In this document: positions 8,580-18,331 of the stretch, one piece after another
Layout: every line of letters begins with the position of its first letter
Position numbering within the stretch: the stretch's first letter is position 1
From: Burkholderiales bacterium
GTDB lineage: Bacteria; Pseudomonadota; Gammaproteobacteria; Burkholderiales; SG8-41
Length of the DNA stretch: 36,690 nucleotides
Direction of reading: 5' to 3'
Assembly (NCBI GenBank): GCA_019751125.1
Contig: JAIENU010000066.1
Location: 1 to 36,690, forward strand
Notes under the pieces: model-generated
What the model was told of the DNA's origin: nothing
Databases searched by the model: none
The model's input: only the letters and a program-made list of their open reading frames with translations
Position numbers and translations under genes: made by a program

Positions 8580-9764
8580 ATGGAAGAGTTTTCGCGCATC
8601 AAACGGTTGCCGCCGTATGTCTTCAATGTCACCGGCGAACTGAAGCTTGCCGCACGCCGCCGCGGCGAGGACATCATCGACTTCAGCATGGGCAACCCCG
8701 ACCAGCCGACGCCGCGCCACATCGTCGACAAGCTGATCGAGTCCGTGCAGCGCACCGATACCCACGGCTATTCGGTGTCCAAGGGCATCCTGCGTCTGCG
8801 CAAGGCGATCTGCAACTGGTACAAGACGCGCTACGACGTCGATCTTGATCCGGAATCGGAAGCCATTGTCACCATCGGCTCGAAGGAGGGCATCGCCCAC
8901 CTCGCGCTGGCGACTCTGGACCGCGGCGACATCGTGCTGGTGCCGAACCCGAGTTACCCGATCCATATCTACGGCCCGGTGATTGCCGGCGCCGACATCC
9001 GCCATGTGCCGATGCACGCCGGCGTGGATTTCTTCGCGGAGCTGGAACAGTCGATACGCGACAGCTATCCGAAACCGAAGATGCTGATCGTCAATTTTCC
9101 GGGCAACCCGACGACGCAGTGCGTGGACCTCGCGTTCTTCGAGCGCCTGATTGCGATTGCGAAGGAGCATGACATCTATGTCGTGCATGACCTGGCCTAT
9201 GCCGACATCGTGTTTGACGGCTACAAGGCGCCGTCGATCCTGCAGGTGCCGGGTGCGCGTGATGTTGCGGTCGAGTTTTTCACGATGTCGAAGAGCTACA
9301 ACATGGCAGGCTGGCGTGTCGGCTTCATGGTCGGCAACCGCGAATTGGTGACCGCGCTGGGGCGGATGAAGAGTTACCACGACTACGGCACCTTCACGCC
9401 GATCCAGGTGGCTTCGATCATCGCGCTGGAAGGCCCGCAGGACTGCGTCGAGAACGTGCGCCAGATCTACCAGGGCCGCCGCGACGTGCTGTGGTCCGGC
9501 ATGAATGCGATGGGCTGGAAGGTCGACAAGCCGCAGGCGACGATGTACATCTGGGCGCCGATCCCCGAGCCATACAAGGCGATGGGCTCGCTCGAATTTT
9601 CGAAAAAGCTGCTGATCGACGGCAAGGTCGCGGTGGCCCCCGGCACCGGCTTCGGCCATTACGGTGATGGCCACGTGCGCTTCGCGCTGATCGAGAACGA
9701 GGCGCGCACCCGCCAGGCCATCCGCACCATCAAGGAAATGTTCCGCAAGGACGGACTGCTCTGA
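8580..9764 (+). CDS. alaC: Alanine transaminase AlaC (class I/II aminotransferase)
   Basis: This 394-residue fold-type I PLP enzyme has the expected landmarks: [16 protein letters not shown] at the N-terminus, [12 protein letters not shown], the [13 protein letters not shown] segment, and Schiff-base Lys in [16 protein letters not shown]. The closest well-known relative is AlaC, which interconverts pyruvate/glutamate and alanine/2-oxoglutarate. In many Proteobacteria it lies directly upstream of hom and thrC, as here, linking alanine and aspartate-family synthesis. The ATG at 8580 gives [15 protein letters not shown], the usual start; the preceding ribosome binding site is weak. Repeat copy 3 fills the 39-bp gap to hom. 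Confidence 0.93.
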   Translation: MEEFSRIKRLPPYVFNVTGELKLAARRRGEDIIDFSMGNPDQPTPRHIVDKLIESVQRTDTHGYSVSKGILRLRKAICNWYKTRYDVDLDPESEAIVTIGSKEGIAHLALATLDRGDIVLVPNPSYPIHIYGPVIAGADIRHVPMHAGVDFFAELEQSIRDSYPKPKMLIVNFPGNPTTQCVDLAFFERLIAIAKEHDIYVVHDLAYADIVFDGYKAPSILQVPGARDVAVEFFTMSKSYNMAGWRVGFMVGNRELVTALGRMKSYHDYGTFTPIQVASIIALEGPQDCVENVRQIYQGRRDVLWSGMNAMGWKVDKPQATMYIWAPIPEPYKAMGSLEFSKKLLIDGKVAVAPGTGFGHYGDGHVRFALIENEARTRQAIRTIKEMFRKDGLL

Positions 9765-9776
9765 GCGGATCATTTA

Positions 9777-9794
9777 TAACCTATTGTTTTTATT
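9777..9794 (+). repeat. Dispersed 18-bp intergenic repeat, copy 3
   Basis: TAACCTATTGTTTTTATT (16/18) lies between alaC and hom, ending 9 bp before the hom ATG (9804). It occupies the space where the hom ribosome binding site would be expected, and no Shine-Dalgarno sequence is visible there. Confidence 0.8.
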
Positions 9795-9803
9795 GAATAT
9801 CAT

Positions 9804-11114
9804 ATGAAACCGATCAATGTAGGCCTGCTTGGCATCGGCACCGTCGGCGGCGGCACGTTCAAGGTGCTCCAGCGCAACAGCGAGGAGATCTCGCGCCGCG
9901 CCGGCCGCGCCATTCGTATCGCGATGGTTGCCGACAAGGATGTCGCCCGTGCGAAGAGTGTGGTGGGTGATGCTGCAAAAGTCACCGCCGACGCCAACGA
10001 AGTCGTGACGAATCCGGATATCGACATCGTCGTCGAGCTGATCGGCGGCTACGGCATCGCCAAGGAGCTGATGCTGAAGGCGATCGCCAACGGCAAACAT
10101 GTGGTCACCGCGAACAAGGCACTGCTCGCGCTGCACGGCAACGAGATTTTTGGTGCCGCGCGCGCCAAGGGTGTGATGGTCGCCTTCGAGGCGGCGGTCG
10201 GCGGCGGCATCCCGATCATCAAGTCGCTGCGCGAAGGACTCACCGCCAACCGCATCGAATGGATTGCCGGCATCATCAACGGCACCAGCAACTTCATCCT
10301 GTCCGAGATGCGCAGCAGGGGCGCGGCCTTCGCCGACGTGCTGAAAGAGGCGCAGCGCATGGGTTATGCCGAGGCCGATCCGACCTTTGACATTGAAGGT
10401 GTCGATGCCGCGCACAAGCTGGCGATCATGGCTGCCATCGGGTTCGGCATTCCGGTGCAGTTCGAGAAGGCGCATGTCGAGGGCATTTCCAAGCTCGCGC
10501 AGCAGGACATCCGTTATGCCGGCGAACTGGGTTACCGCATCAAGCTGTTCGGCATCGCCAAGCGCAAGGACGCCGGTTTCGAGCTGCGTGTTCATCCGAC
10601 GCTGATTCCCGAGCGCCAGCTGATTGCCAACGTCGAAGGCGTGATGAACGCGATTCTCGTAAAGGGCGATGCGGTGGGGCAGACCATGTACTACGGTGCC
10701 GGTGCCGGCTCCGAACCGACCGCTTCGGCGGTGGTGGCTGACCTGGTGGATGTCGCACGCATGCTGAGCGCCGATCCGGCGCATCGCGTGCCGTACCTGG
10801 CCTTCCAGCCCGACCAGCTGTCGGACGCGCCGGTGCTGGCGATGGGCGAGGTCGAGACTTCGTACTACCTGCGGCTGCGTGTCGCGGACCAGGCCGGTGT
10901 GCTGGCCGACATCACCCGCATCCTCGCCGACCAGGGCATCTCGATCGAGGCGCTGGTGCAGAAGGAGCCCCAGGCCGGCGAGCAGCAGGTCGACATCATC
11001 CTGCTCACCCACCTGACCCAGGAAAAGAAAATCGACGCCGCGATCCAGCGCATCGAGGCCCTGCCGGTGGTTTCGGGCCAGGTGACCCGGCTGCGCATGG
11101 AGGCATTGCAATGA
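9804..11114 (+). CDS. hom: Homoserine dehydrogenase
   Basis: The 436-residue enzyme reduces aspartate semialdehyde to homoserine with NAD(P)H, the branch point towards threonine and methionine. Domains in order: Rossmann NAD(P)-binding domain with GLLGIGTVGGGTF (about residues 6-18), the catalytic/dimerisation domain with VTANKALLA, FEAAVGGGIPIIKSLREGL and GIINGTSNFILSEM, and a C-terminal ACT domain (about 350-430; LRLRVADQAGVLADITRILADQGISIEAL), normally the threonine feedback site. ATG 9804 begins MKPINVGLLG, the family start. No Shine-Dalgarno sequence precedes it. The stop overlaps the thrC start by 4 bp (ATGA). Confidence 0.96.
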   Translation: MKPINVGLLGIGTVGGGTFKVLQRNSEEISRRAGRAIRIAMVADKDVARAKSVVGDAAKVTADANEVVTNPDIDIVVELIGGYGIAKELMLKAIANGKHVVTANKALLALHGNEIFGAARAKGVMVAFEAAVGGGIPIIKSLREGLTANRIEWIAGIINGTSNFILSEMRSRGAAFADVLKEAQRMGYAEADPTFDIEGVDAAHKLAIMAAIGFGIPVQFEKAHVEGISKLAQQDIRYAGELGYRIKLFGIAKRKDAGFELRVHPTLIPERQLIANVEGVMNAILVKGDAVGQTMYYGAGAGSEPTASAVVADLVDVARMLSADPAHRVPYLAFQPDQLSDAPVLAMGEVETSYYLRLRVADQAGVLADITRILADQGISIEALVQKEPQAGEQQVDIILLTHLTQEKKIDAAIQRIEALPVVSGQVTRLRMEALQ

Positions 11115-12562
11115 GCGTGCCGGCATCCAGACTCGCGCAGGCTTCGCCGGCGCGTTACATCAGCACCCGCGGCCGGATGCCGGTCGCGCGGTTCTGCGAC
11201 GTGCTGCTCGGCGGCCTCGCCCCCGACGGCGGGCTGGTCGTGCCGCAGGCCTATCCGCGCCTCGGCGCCGACGAACTCGCGGCACTGCGCAAGCTGAGCT
11301 ACCCGGACCTGGCCTTCGCCATCATCAGCCGCTTTGTTGATGACATCGCCGAGGCGGACCTGAAGGCGATGGTGCACCGCGCCTACCGCAGCGAGGTTTT
11401 CGGATCCCCCGACATCACGCCGCTGAAAACGCTGGAGCCCGGCCTGCACCTGCTGCAGCTCTCGAACGGCCCGACGCTGGCGTTCAAGGATGTGGCGATG
11501 CAGCTCCTCGGCGAGCTGTTCGAATATGTGCTGGCACGCGAAGGGCGCACGCTGAACATCCTCGGCGCGACCTCCGGCGACACCGGCTCGGCCGCGGAAT
11601 ACGCGATGCGCGGCCGCAAGGGCATCCGCGTGTTCATGCTCTCGCCGCACGGCAAGATGAGCCCGTTCCAGCGCGCGCAGATGTACTCGCTGCAGGACGC
11701 CAATATTTTCAACATCGCGATCCGCGGTGTGTTTGACGACTGCCAGGACATCGTCAAGGCGGTCAGCAACGATGCCGCGTTCAAGAACGCGCACCGCATC
11801 GGCGCGGTGAACTCAATCAACTGGGCTCGGGTGGTGGCCCAGGTGGTGTATTACTTCAAGGGTTATTTCGCGGCGACGCGCGGCAACGACGAAGAAGTTT
11901 CGTTTGCCGTGCCCTCGGGCAATTTCGGCAACATCTTCGCCGGCCACATCGCGCGGATGATGGGCCTGCCGATCCGCCAGCTGATCCTCGCCTCGAACGA
12001 AAACGACGTGCTCGACGAGTTCTTCAAAAGCGGTCGTTACCGCGTGCGTTCCAGCCGCGAGACCGCACAGACCTCGAGCCCGTCGATGGACATTTCCAAG
12101 GCCTCCAATTTCGAACGCTTCGTGTTTGACCTGGTACACCGTGACGCGGCAATGGTCGCGCGGCTGTGGCGCGAGGTGGAGGAGGCTGGCGGCTTCAACC
12201 TCGCCGAAGCGCCGTGCTGGCGCACCATTGCGCAGTACGGCTTTGTTTCCGGCCGCAGCAGCCATGCCGACCGTGTCGCGGCGATCCGCCGCATCCACAA
12301 ACAATACGGCGTGACCATCGACCCGCATACCGCCGACGGCATCAATGTCGGTGTGGAGCAACGCGAAGCCGGCGTGCCGCTGATCTGCCTGGAAACCGCG
12401 CTGCCGGCGAAGTTTGCCGAGACCATACGCGAAGCGCTGGGCCATGACCCGGAAGTGCCGCCGGGATATGAAGGCCTGGAAAGCCGGCTGCAGCGGGTGG
12501 CGGTAATGGATCCGGATGTCGAGGCGGTCAAGACCTACATCGCCAATCGCACAAAAAATTGA
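11111..12562 (+). CDS. thrC: Threonine synthase
   Basis: A 483-residue PLP enzyme converting O-phosphohomoserine to threonine, the last step of the pathway fed by hom. Features: YISTRGRMPVARFCDVLLGGLAPDGGLVVP N-terminal signature, PLP Lys in PTLAFKDVAMQLL, the phosphate/PLP loop ILGATSGDTGSAAEYAM, and FAVPSGNFGNIFAGHIARMMGLP. Length matches the longer proteobacterial subgroup. GGAGG at 11099-11103 lies 7 bp before the ATG, and the ATGA overlap with hom implies translational coupling. The stop codon abuts repeat copy 4, and the gene converges on nadC. Confidence 0.96.
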   Translation: MSVPASRLAQASPARYISTRGRMPVARFCDVLLGGLAPDGGLVVPQAYPRLGADELAALRKLSYPDLAFAIISRFVDDIAEADLKAMVHRAYRSEVFGSPDITPLKTLEPGLHLLQLSNGPTLAFKDVAMQLLGELFEYVLAREGRTLNILGATSGDTGSAAEYAMRGRKGIRVFMLSPHGKMSPFQRAQMYSLQDANIFNIAIRGVFDDCQDIVKAVSNDAAFKNAHRIGAVNSINWARVVAQVVYYFKGYFAATRGNDEEVSFAVPSGNFGNIFAGHIARMMGLPIRQLILASNENDVLDEFFKSGRYRVRSSRETAQTSSPSMDISKASNFERFVFDLVHRDAAMVARLWREVEEAGGFNLAEAPCWRTIAQYGFVSGRSSHADRVAAIRRIHKQYGVTIDPHTADGINVGVEQREAGVPLICLETALPAKFAETIREALGHDPEVPPGYEGLESRLQRVAVMDPDVEAVKTYIANRTKN

Positions 12563-12590
12563 ATTAAAACAAAGGGTTATAGTTAATTCA
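12560..12590 (-). repeat. Dispersed 18-bp intergenic repeat, copy 4, within an inverted repeat
   Basis: The core is at 12562-12579 and reads TAACCCTTTGTTTTAATT on the minus strand (15/18, the most divergent copy). TGAATTAA (12560-12567) and TTAATTCA (12583-12590) are perfect 8-bp arms around it. They include the thrC stop codon on one side and the nadC stop codon (12588-12590) on the other. Confidence 0.75.
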
Positions 12591-13427
12591 GGCGGTGCCG
12601 CTGTCGAAGCGCATCGACAAATCGACGGCGCGAACATCCTTGGTCAGCGCGCCGATCGAAATCCGGTCCACACCGGTTTCGGCAATGGACCGCACATTTT
12701 TCAGTGTGATGCCGCCCGAGGCTTCGAGTGAAGCGCGGCCTGCGGTCCAGCGCACCGCCTCGCGCATCTGATCGAGGCTCATGTTGTCGAGCAGCACCAT
12801 CTTTGCCCCGGCTGCAATGGCTTCGCGCAACTGATCCAGCGTCTCCACTTCGATCTGTATCCACTGCGCCTTCTGCGCCAGAGCGGCCGCTGCCTGCAAT
12901 GCGGCACTGACGCCACCCGCAGCGGCAATGTGGTTTTCCTTGATCAGGATCGCATCCCACAATCCCATGCGGTGGTTCATGCCGCCGCCGGCCAGCACCG
13001 CGTGTTTCTGCGCGACGCGCAGGCCGGGCAGGGTCTTGCGGGTGTCGAGGATCACGGCGCGGGTGCCGGCCACGGCATCGACGTAGCGGCGGGTCGTGGT
13101 CGCCACGGCGGACAGCAGTTGCAGGAAATTCAGTGATGCCCGTTCACCGGTGAGCAGGGCGCGGCTGCGGCCGCGCAGGGTGCAAAGCAAGGCGCCGGGC
13201 TCGATGCGGCCGCCGTCCCGGGCCTGCCAGACGATCTCCACCGCAGGGTCGAGGCGGCGCATGCACGCCTCAAACCAGGCGCTGCCGCAGAGCACCGCAG
13301 ATTCACGGCAGACCACCCGGGCCTTGGCCGGACGGTCGGGTGTGAGCAGGGCAGTCAAATCACCACCGGCGACATCCTCAGCCAGGGCTGCGGTGACATT
13401 GCGTTCGATTTCGGTGTTCAAATCCAT
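12588..13427 (-). CDS. nadC: Quinolinate phosphoribosyltransferase (carboxylating)
   Basis: The 279-residue enzyme makes nicotinate mononucleotide from quinolinate and PRPP, releasing CO2 and pyrophosphate, in de novo NAD synthesis. Motifs are intact: [33 protein letters not shown] (substrate-binding Arg/Lys), the [22 protein letters not shown] loop, [14 protein letters not shown] and [12 protein letters not shown] 13427 gives [11 protein letters not shown]; the upstream ribosome binding site is not strong. It stands alone on the minus strand, converging on thrC and divergent from the glutamate-synthase-like gene. Confidence 0.95.
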   Translation of the reverse strand: MDLNTEIERNVTAALAEDVAGGDLTALLTPDRPAKARVVCRESAVLCGSAWFEACMRRLDPAVEIVWQARDGGRIEPGALLCTLRGRSRALLTGERASLNFLQLLSAVATTTRRYVDAVAGTRAVILDTRKTLPGLRVAQKHAVLAGGGMNHRMGLWDAILIKENHIAAAGGVSAALQAAAALAQKAQWIQIEVETLDQLREAIAAGAKMVLLDNMSLDQMREAVRWTAGRASLEASGGITLKNVRSIAETGVDRISIGALTKDVRAVDLSMRFDSGTA

Positions 13428-13475
13428 GTTCGGCAGGGGGCTTGCTGCACTGCGGGTTGCAGTCCGGACTGAAAC

Positions 13476-13502
13476 TTGCCGTTACCAGCAAGCTGCTATA
13501 GT
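13476..13502 (+). promoter_or_regulatory. Possible promoter of the glutamate-synthase-like gene
   Basis: TGC-TATAGT (13494-13502) is an extended -10 element. TTGCCG (13476-13481) is a weak -35 at 15-bp spacing. Transcription would start near 13509, some 34 nt before the ATG at 13543. Confidence 0.4.
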
Positions 13503-13542
13503 GGTGCGGGGGCGATTTTAACCGAGGGTGAAGGAGCGGCAC

Positions 13543-15063
13543 ATGGACGGATTCATGGGCGTGCTGTCGTACGGCATCGGAACGGTGCTCGGCCTGCTGC
13601 TGATCGGCGGGCTGATCATCCTGATCATCCACGATGTCACACAGAAAAAGCACACGGTGCTGCGCAACTATCCGGTTATCGGCCGGCTGCGCTTCTTTTT
13701 CGAGAATCTCGGCGAGTACTTCCGCCAGTATTTTTTCCTCAACGACCGCGAGGAAATGCCGTTCAACCGCGCCACCCGCGGCTGGGTCTACAAGGAAGCC
13801 AAGAACGAGGGCGGGATCATCGGTTTCGGTTCGACCAATGACCTGAGCGCGCCGGGCTCGATCATTTTCGTCAACCATCCCTATCCGGTGCTCGAGGAAG
13901 ACAAGCTGCCGACACCGTCAGTCCTCATTGGCGACGGTTATTGCGAAAAGCCCTTCGAGGCCAAATCCATCGTAAACATCAGCGGCATGAGCTTCGGTGC
14001 GATTTCGCAGCCCGCGGTCGAGGCGTTGTCGCGCGGTGCCGCCACCGCCGGTTGCTGGATGGACACCGGCGAGGGCGGGCTGTCGCCGTACCATCTTTCG
14101 GGCGGTTGCGACGTGATCATGCAGATCGGCACCGCCAAGTACGGCATCCGCGAACTCGACGGCAGCTTCTCGGCATCCAAGGCCAGGGAACTGGCGCAGC
14201 ATGTTGCGGCCTTCGAGATCAAGCTGTCGCAGGGTGCCAAGCCGGGCAAGGGCGGTGTGCTGCCGGGTGAGAAGGTGACCGAGGAAATCGCGCGCATCCG
14301 CGGCATTCCGGTGGGGCAGGATTCGATCAGCCCCAACCGCCACCGCGACATCGCCAATATCGAGCAGCTGCTCGACCAGGTGGCGTACATCCGCAACCTG
14401 ACCGGCCGTCCGGTGGGCGTGAAGACGGCGATCGGCGGCTGGGCGTTCATGAACGAACTCTGCGACGCAGTCCTGCGCCGCGGTCCTGAATATGCACCGG
14501 ACTTCATCGCCATCGATGGCGGCGAGGGCGGCACCGGCGCTGCGCCGCAGACGCTGATGGATCACATGGCGCTGCCGATTGCCGAAGCACTGCCGCGTGT
14601 GGTTGATGCGCTGATCCAGTCCGGCCTGCGTGACCGCGTCAAGGTGGTCGCGGCCGGCAAGCTGGTGACTTCAGCCAAGGCGGCGTGGGCACTGTGTGTC
14701 GGCGCCGATTTCATCAACACCGCACGCGGCTTCATGTTCGCGCTGGGCTGCATCCAGTCGTTGCGCTGCCACCAGAACACCTGCCCGACCGGCGTCACCA
14801 CTCACAACAAGCGCCTGCAGCGCGGCCTGGTGGTCGAGGAAAAATACATCCGCGTTGCCAATTACTGCCGCAACATGAACAAGGAGATCGACATGATCGC
14901 CCACGCCTGCGGCTGCCGCCACGCGCGAGAGTTGAAGCGCGAGCATGTGCGCATCGTGCAGACCGCCAACCAGAGCATCGCCCTGAACATGCTGCACCCT
15001 TATCCAGAGGTCGGCCGGCGTGGTGCACCGGTGCAGGCCATGCCTGGCAGCATCGCGATCTGA
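13543..15063 (+). CDS. Membrane-anchored FMN-binding glutamate-synthase-like protein
   Basis: A protein of 506 residues with an N-terminal transmembrane segment (about residues 9-35, VLSYGIGTVLGLLLIG onward) followed by a GltB-type FMN/TIM-barrel domain. Visible are SGMSFGAISQPAVEALSRGA, GEGGLSPYHLSGG, GVKTAIGGWAFMNEL, AIDGGEGGTGAAPQTLMDHM and a Cys cluster CIQSLRCHQNTCPTGVTTH, matching the Fe-S site of glutamate synthases. It lacks the amidotransferase domain and gltD is not adjacent. The family is widespread, but its substrate is unclear, so calling it glutamate synthase would overstate the evidence. AAGGAG (13531-13536) supports ATG 13543 over an in-frame GTG at 13528. Confidence 0.9.
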   Translation: MDGFMGVLSYGIGTVLGLLLIGGLIILIIHDVTQKKHTVLRNYPVIGRLRFFFENLGEYFRQYFFLNDREEMPFNRATRGWVYKEAKNEGGIIGFGSTNDLSAPGSIIFVNHPYPVLEEDKLPTPSVLIGDGYCEKPFEAKSIVNISGMSFGAISQPAVEALSRGAATAGCWMDTGEGGLSPYHLSGGCDVIMQIGTAKYGIRELDGSFSASKARELAQHVAAFEIKLSQGAKPGKGGVLPGEKVTEEIARIRGIPVGQDSISPNRHRDIANIEQLLDQVAYIRNLTGRPVGVKTAIGGWAFMNELCDAVLRRGPEYAPDFIAIDGGEGGTGAAPQTLMDHMALPIAEALPRVVDALIQSGLRDRVKVVAAGKLVTSAKAAWALCVGADFINTARGFMFALGCIQSLRCHQNTCPTGVTTHNKRLQRGLVVEEKYIRVANYCRNMNKEIDMIAHACGCRHARELKREHVRIVQTANQSIALNMLHPYPEVGRRGAPVQAMPGSIAI

Positions 15064-15083
15064 CGGGGCATCAGAGTGGTTTG

Positions 15084-15101
15084 TAAGCGATTGTTTTTAT
15101 T
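15084..15101 (+). repeat. Dispersed 18-bp intergenic repeat, copy 5
   Basis: TAAGCGATTGTTTTTATT (17/18) lies 20 bp after the glutamate-synthase-like stop codon and upstream of the clpB heat-shock promoter. The AT-rich extension TGATAAATATTT follows. No pairing arm was found for this copy. Confidence 0.85.
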
Positions 15102-15140
15102 GATAAATATTTCATCCCCTGAATACCCCTGCGGAATGTA

Positions 15141-15166
15141 TTGAAATCCCCGATCCGGCGCCCCAT
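15141..15166 (+). promoter_or_regulatory. Sigma-32 (RpoH) heat-shock promoter of clpB
   Basis: TTGAAA (15141-15146), a 14-bp spacer and CCCCAT (15161-15166, followed by CT) match the RpoH consensus CTTGAAA-N13-15-CCCCATnT almost fully. It is correctly placed 36 bp before the clpB ATG, so clpB is very probably heat-induced. Confidence 0.8.
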
Positions 15167-15201
15167 CTCCAAGCCATCGATTACTTCGTCACGAGACAGC
15201 G

Positions 15202-17811
<2,610 letters not shown>

Positions 17812-17913
17812 AACGGCCGCGGCAAAGTGCTTTAACTCCGCACCCTAAGTTTTTGTTTTTTCGCGGCGTCATATTTCGTGCCAACGCCGTTGGGCGGTGA
17901 TTGAAAAAGAGTG

Positions 17914-17942
17914 TTGACTCGGGTTTTTGAGCGGCGTAAAAC
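17914..17942 (+). promoter_or_regulatory. Sigma-70-like promoter in the clpB-Bug receptor gap
   Basis: TTGACT (17914-17919), a 17-bp spacer and TAAAAC (17937-17942) make one of the better promoter matches in the window. No ordinary protein-coding gene begins nearby. It points into the hairpin array that ends at 18173. Confidence 0.5.
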
Positions 17943-17955
17943 AGGCATCAGGTTC

Positions 17956-18072
17956 ATGCAGCACTGTGCCGCCGGTACCCGCGGCACTGCGTGCGAGATT
18001 CCGGGCAACCGTCCGGGTATCGCCTGCCACGATTGCAGTGCGCACTGCGATTGCTTGAGTCCGGGGTGGTGA
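17956..18072 (+). CDS. Possible 38-residue cysteine-rich small ORF
   Basis: ATG 17956 to TGA 18070-18072 encodes 38 residues with six Cys, four of them clustered as ACHDCSAHCDCLSPGW. An in-frame GTG at 17911 would add 15 residues but lies on the proposed -35 box. No clear ribosome binding site is present, and GC-rich DNA yields Cys codons by chance. The same bases may instead serve RNA structure. Listed only because the Cx2C-x3-CxC cluster is striking. Confidence 0.15.
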   Translation: MQHCAAGTRGTACEIPGNRPGIACHDCSAHCDCLSPGW

Positions 18073-18143
18073 GATGCCATTCGTTAAAGGACGCCGCTCT
18101 GGCGGCGCCGCACCGCAAGGTGCCCGCACCTCAGGGTGCACCG

Positions 18144-18173
18144 CGCCCCGCTCAATGCGGGGCGTTTCATTTT
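18144..18173 (+). terminator. Intrinsic terminator-like hairpin
   Basis: CGCCCCGC (18144-18151), loop TCAAT and GCGGGGCG (18157-18164) form a perfect 8-bp GC stem, followed by TTTCATTTTC. It would end the candidate RNA that starts near 17949. Confidence 0.55.
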
Positions 18174-18206
18174 CTCAGCTCAATGCGGAGTGTTTCACTT
18201 TCTCTG
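18151..18206 (+). repeat. Imperfect 28-bp tandem repeat
   Basis: Two units, 18151-18178 and 18179-18206, match at 24 of 28 positions; both begin CTCAATGCGG and contain GTTTCA and TTTCTC. The first unit contains the right arm and tail of the terminator hairpin. The second keeps the tail but has no left arm of its own. Confidence 0.8.
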
Positions 18207-18331
18207 CCGTCGCGTTTTGTCTCTGCTTTGATCCCCATCCAGTTCATTCGACTACGGGCACGATTCTCGAAGAGGCAGTGGTATCATTGCGCGCGCGATT
18301 TTTAGCTGTTCTGAAATATGGAGAAAAAATA

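Larger units (their letters stand above)
17949..18173 (+). ncRNA. Candidate structured non-coding RNA
   Basis: The stretch runs from just after a promoter-like element to a terminator-like hairpin, about 225 nt, without a convincing gene. Stems seen by eye: GTGCCGC/GCGGCAC (17966-17972/17981-17987), the 14-nt palindrome GCAGTGCGCACTGC (18035-18048), CGCCGC/GCGGCG around TCTG (18092-18107), GCACC/GGTGC around a GCAA tetraloop (18110-18123), a second GCACC/GGTGC around TCAG (18126-18139), and CGCCCCGC/GCGGGGCG around TCAAT (18144-18164) followed by TTTCATTTT. I do not recognise it as 6S RNA, SRP RNA, tmRNA or a known riboswitch. Boundaries are inferred. It could instead be a leader for the Bug receptor gene at 18332 or an array of terminators after clpB. 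Confidence 0.35.

Noticed and set aside
9774-11126. A 450-codon minus-strand frame opposite hom
   Set aside because: Shadow of a fully recognisable homoserine dehydrogenase; no domain of its own.
17949-18173. Identification of the hairpin array as 6S RNA, SRP RNA or tmRNA
   Set aside because: None of their conserved sequence signatures is visible, and no typical neighbour of ssrS is present.
18074-18331. An 86-residue N-terminal extension of the first Bug receptor from ATG 18074
   Set aside because: It would run through the hairpin array and tandem repeat and bury the signal peptide; GGAG before GTG 18332 marks the better start.
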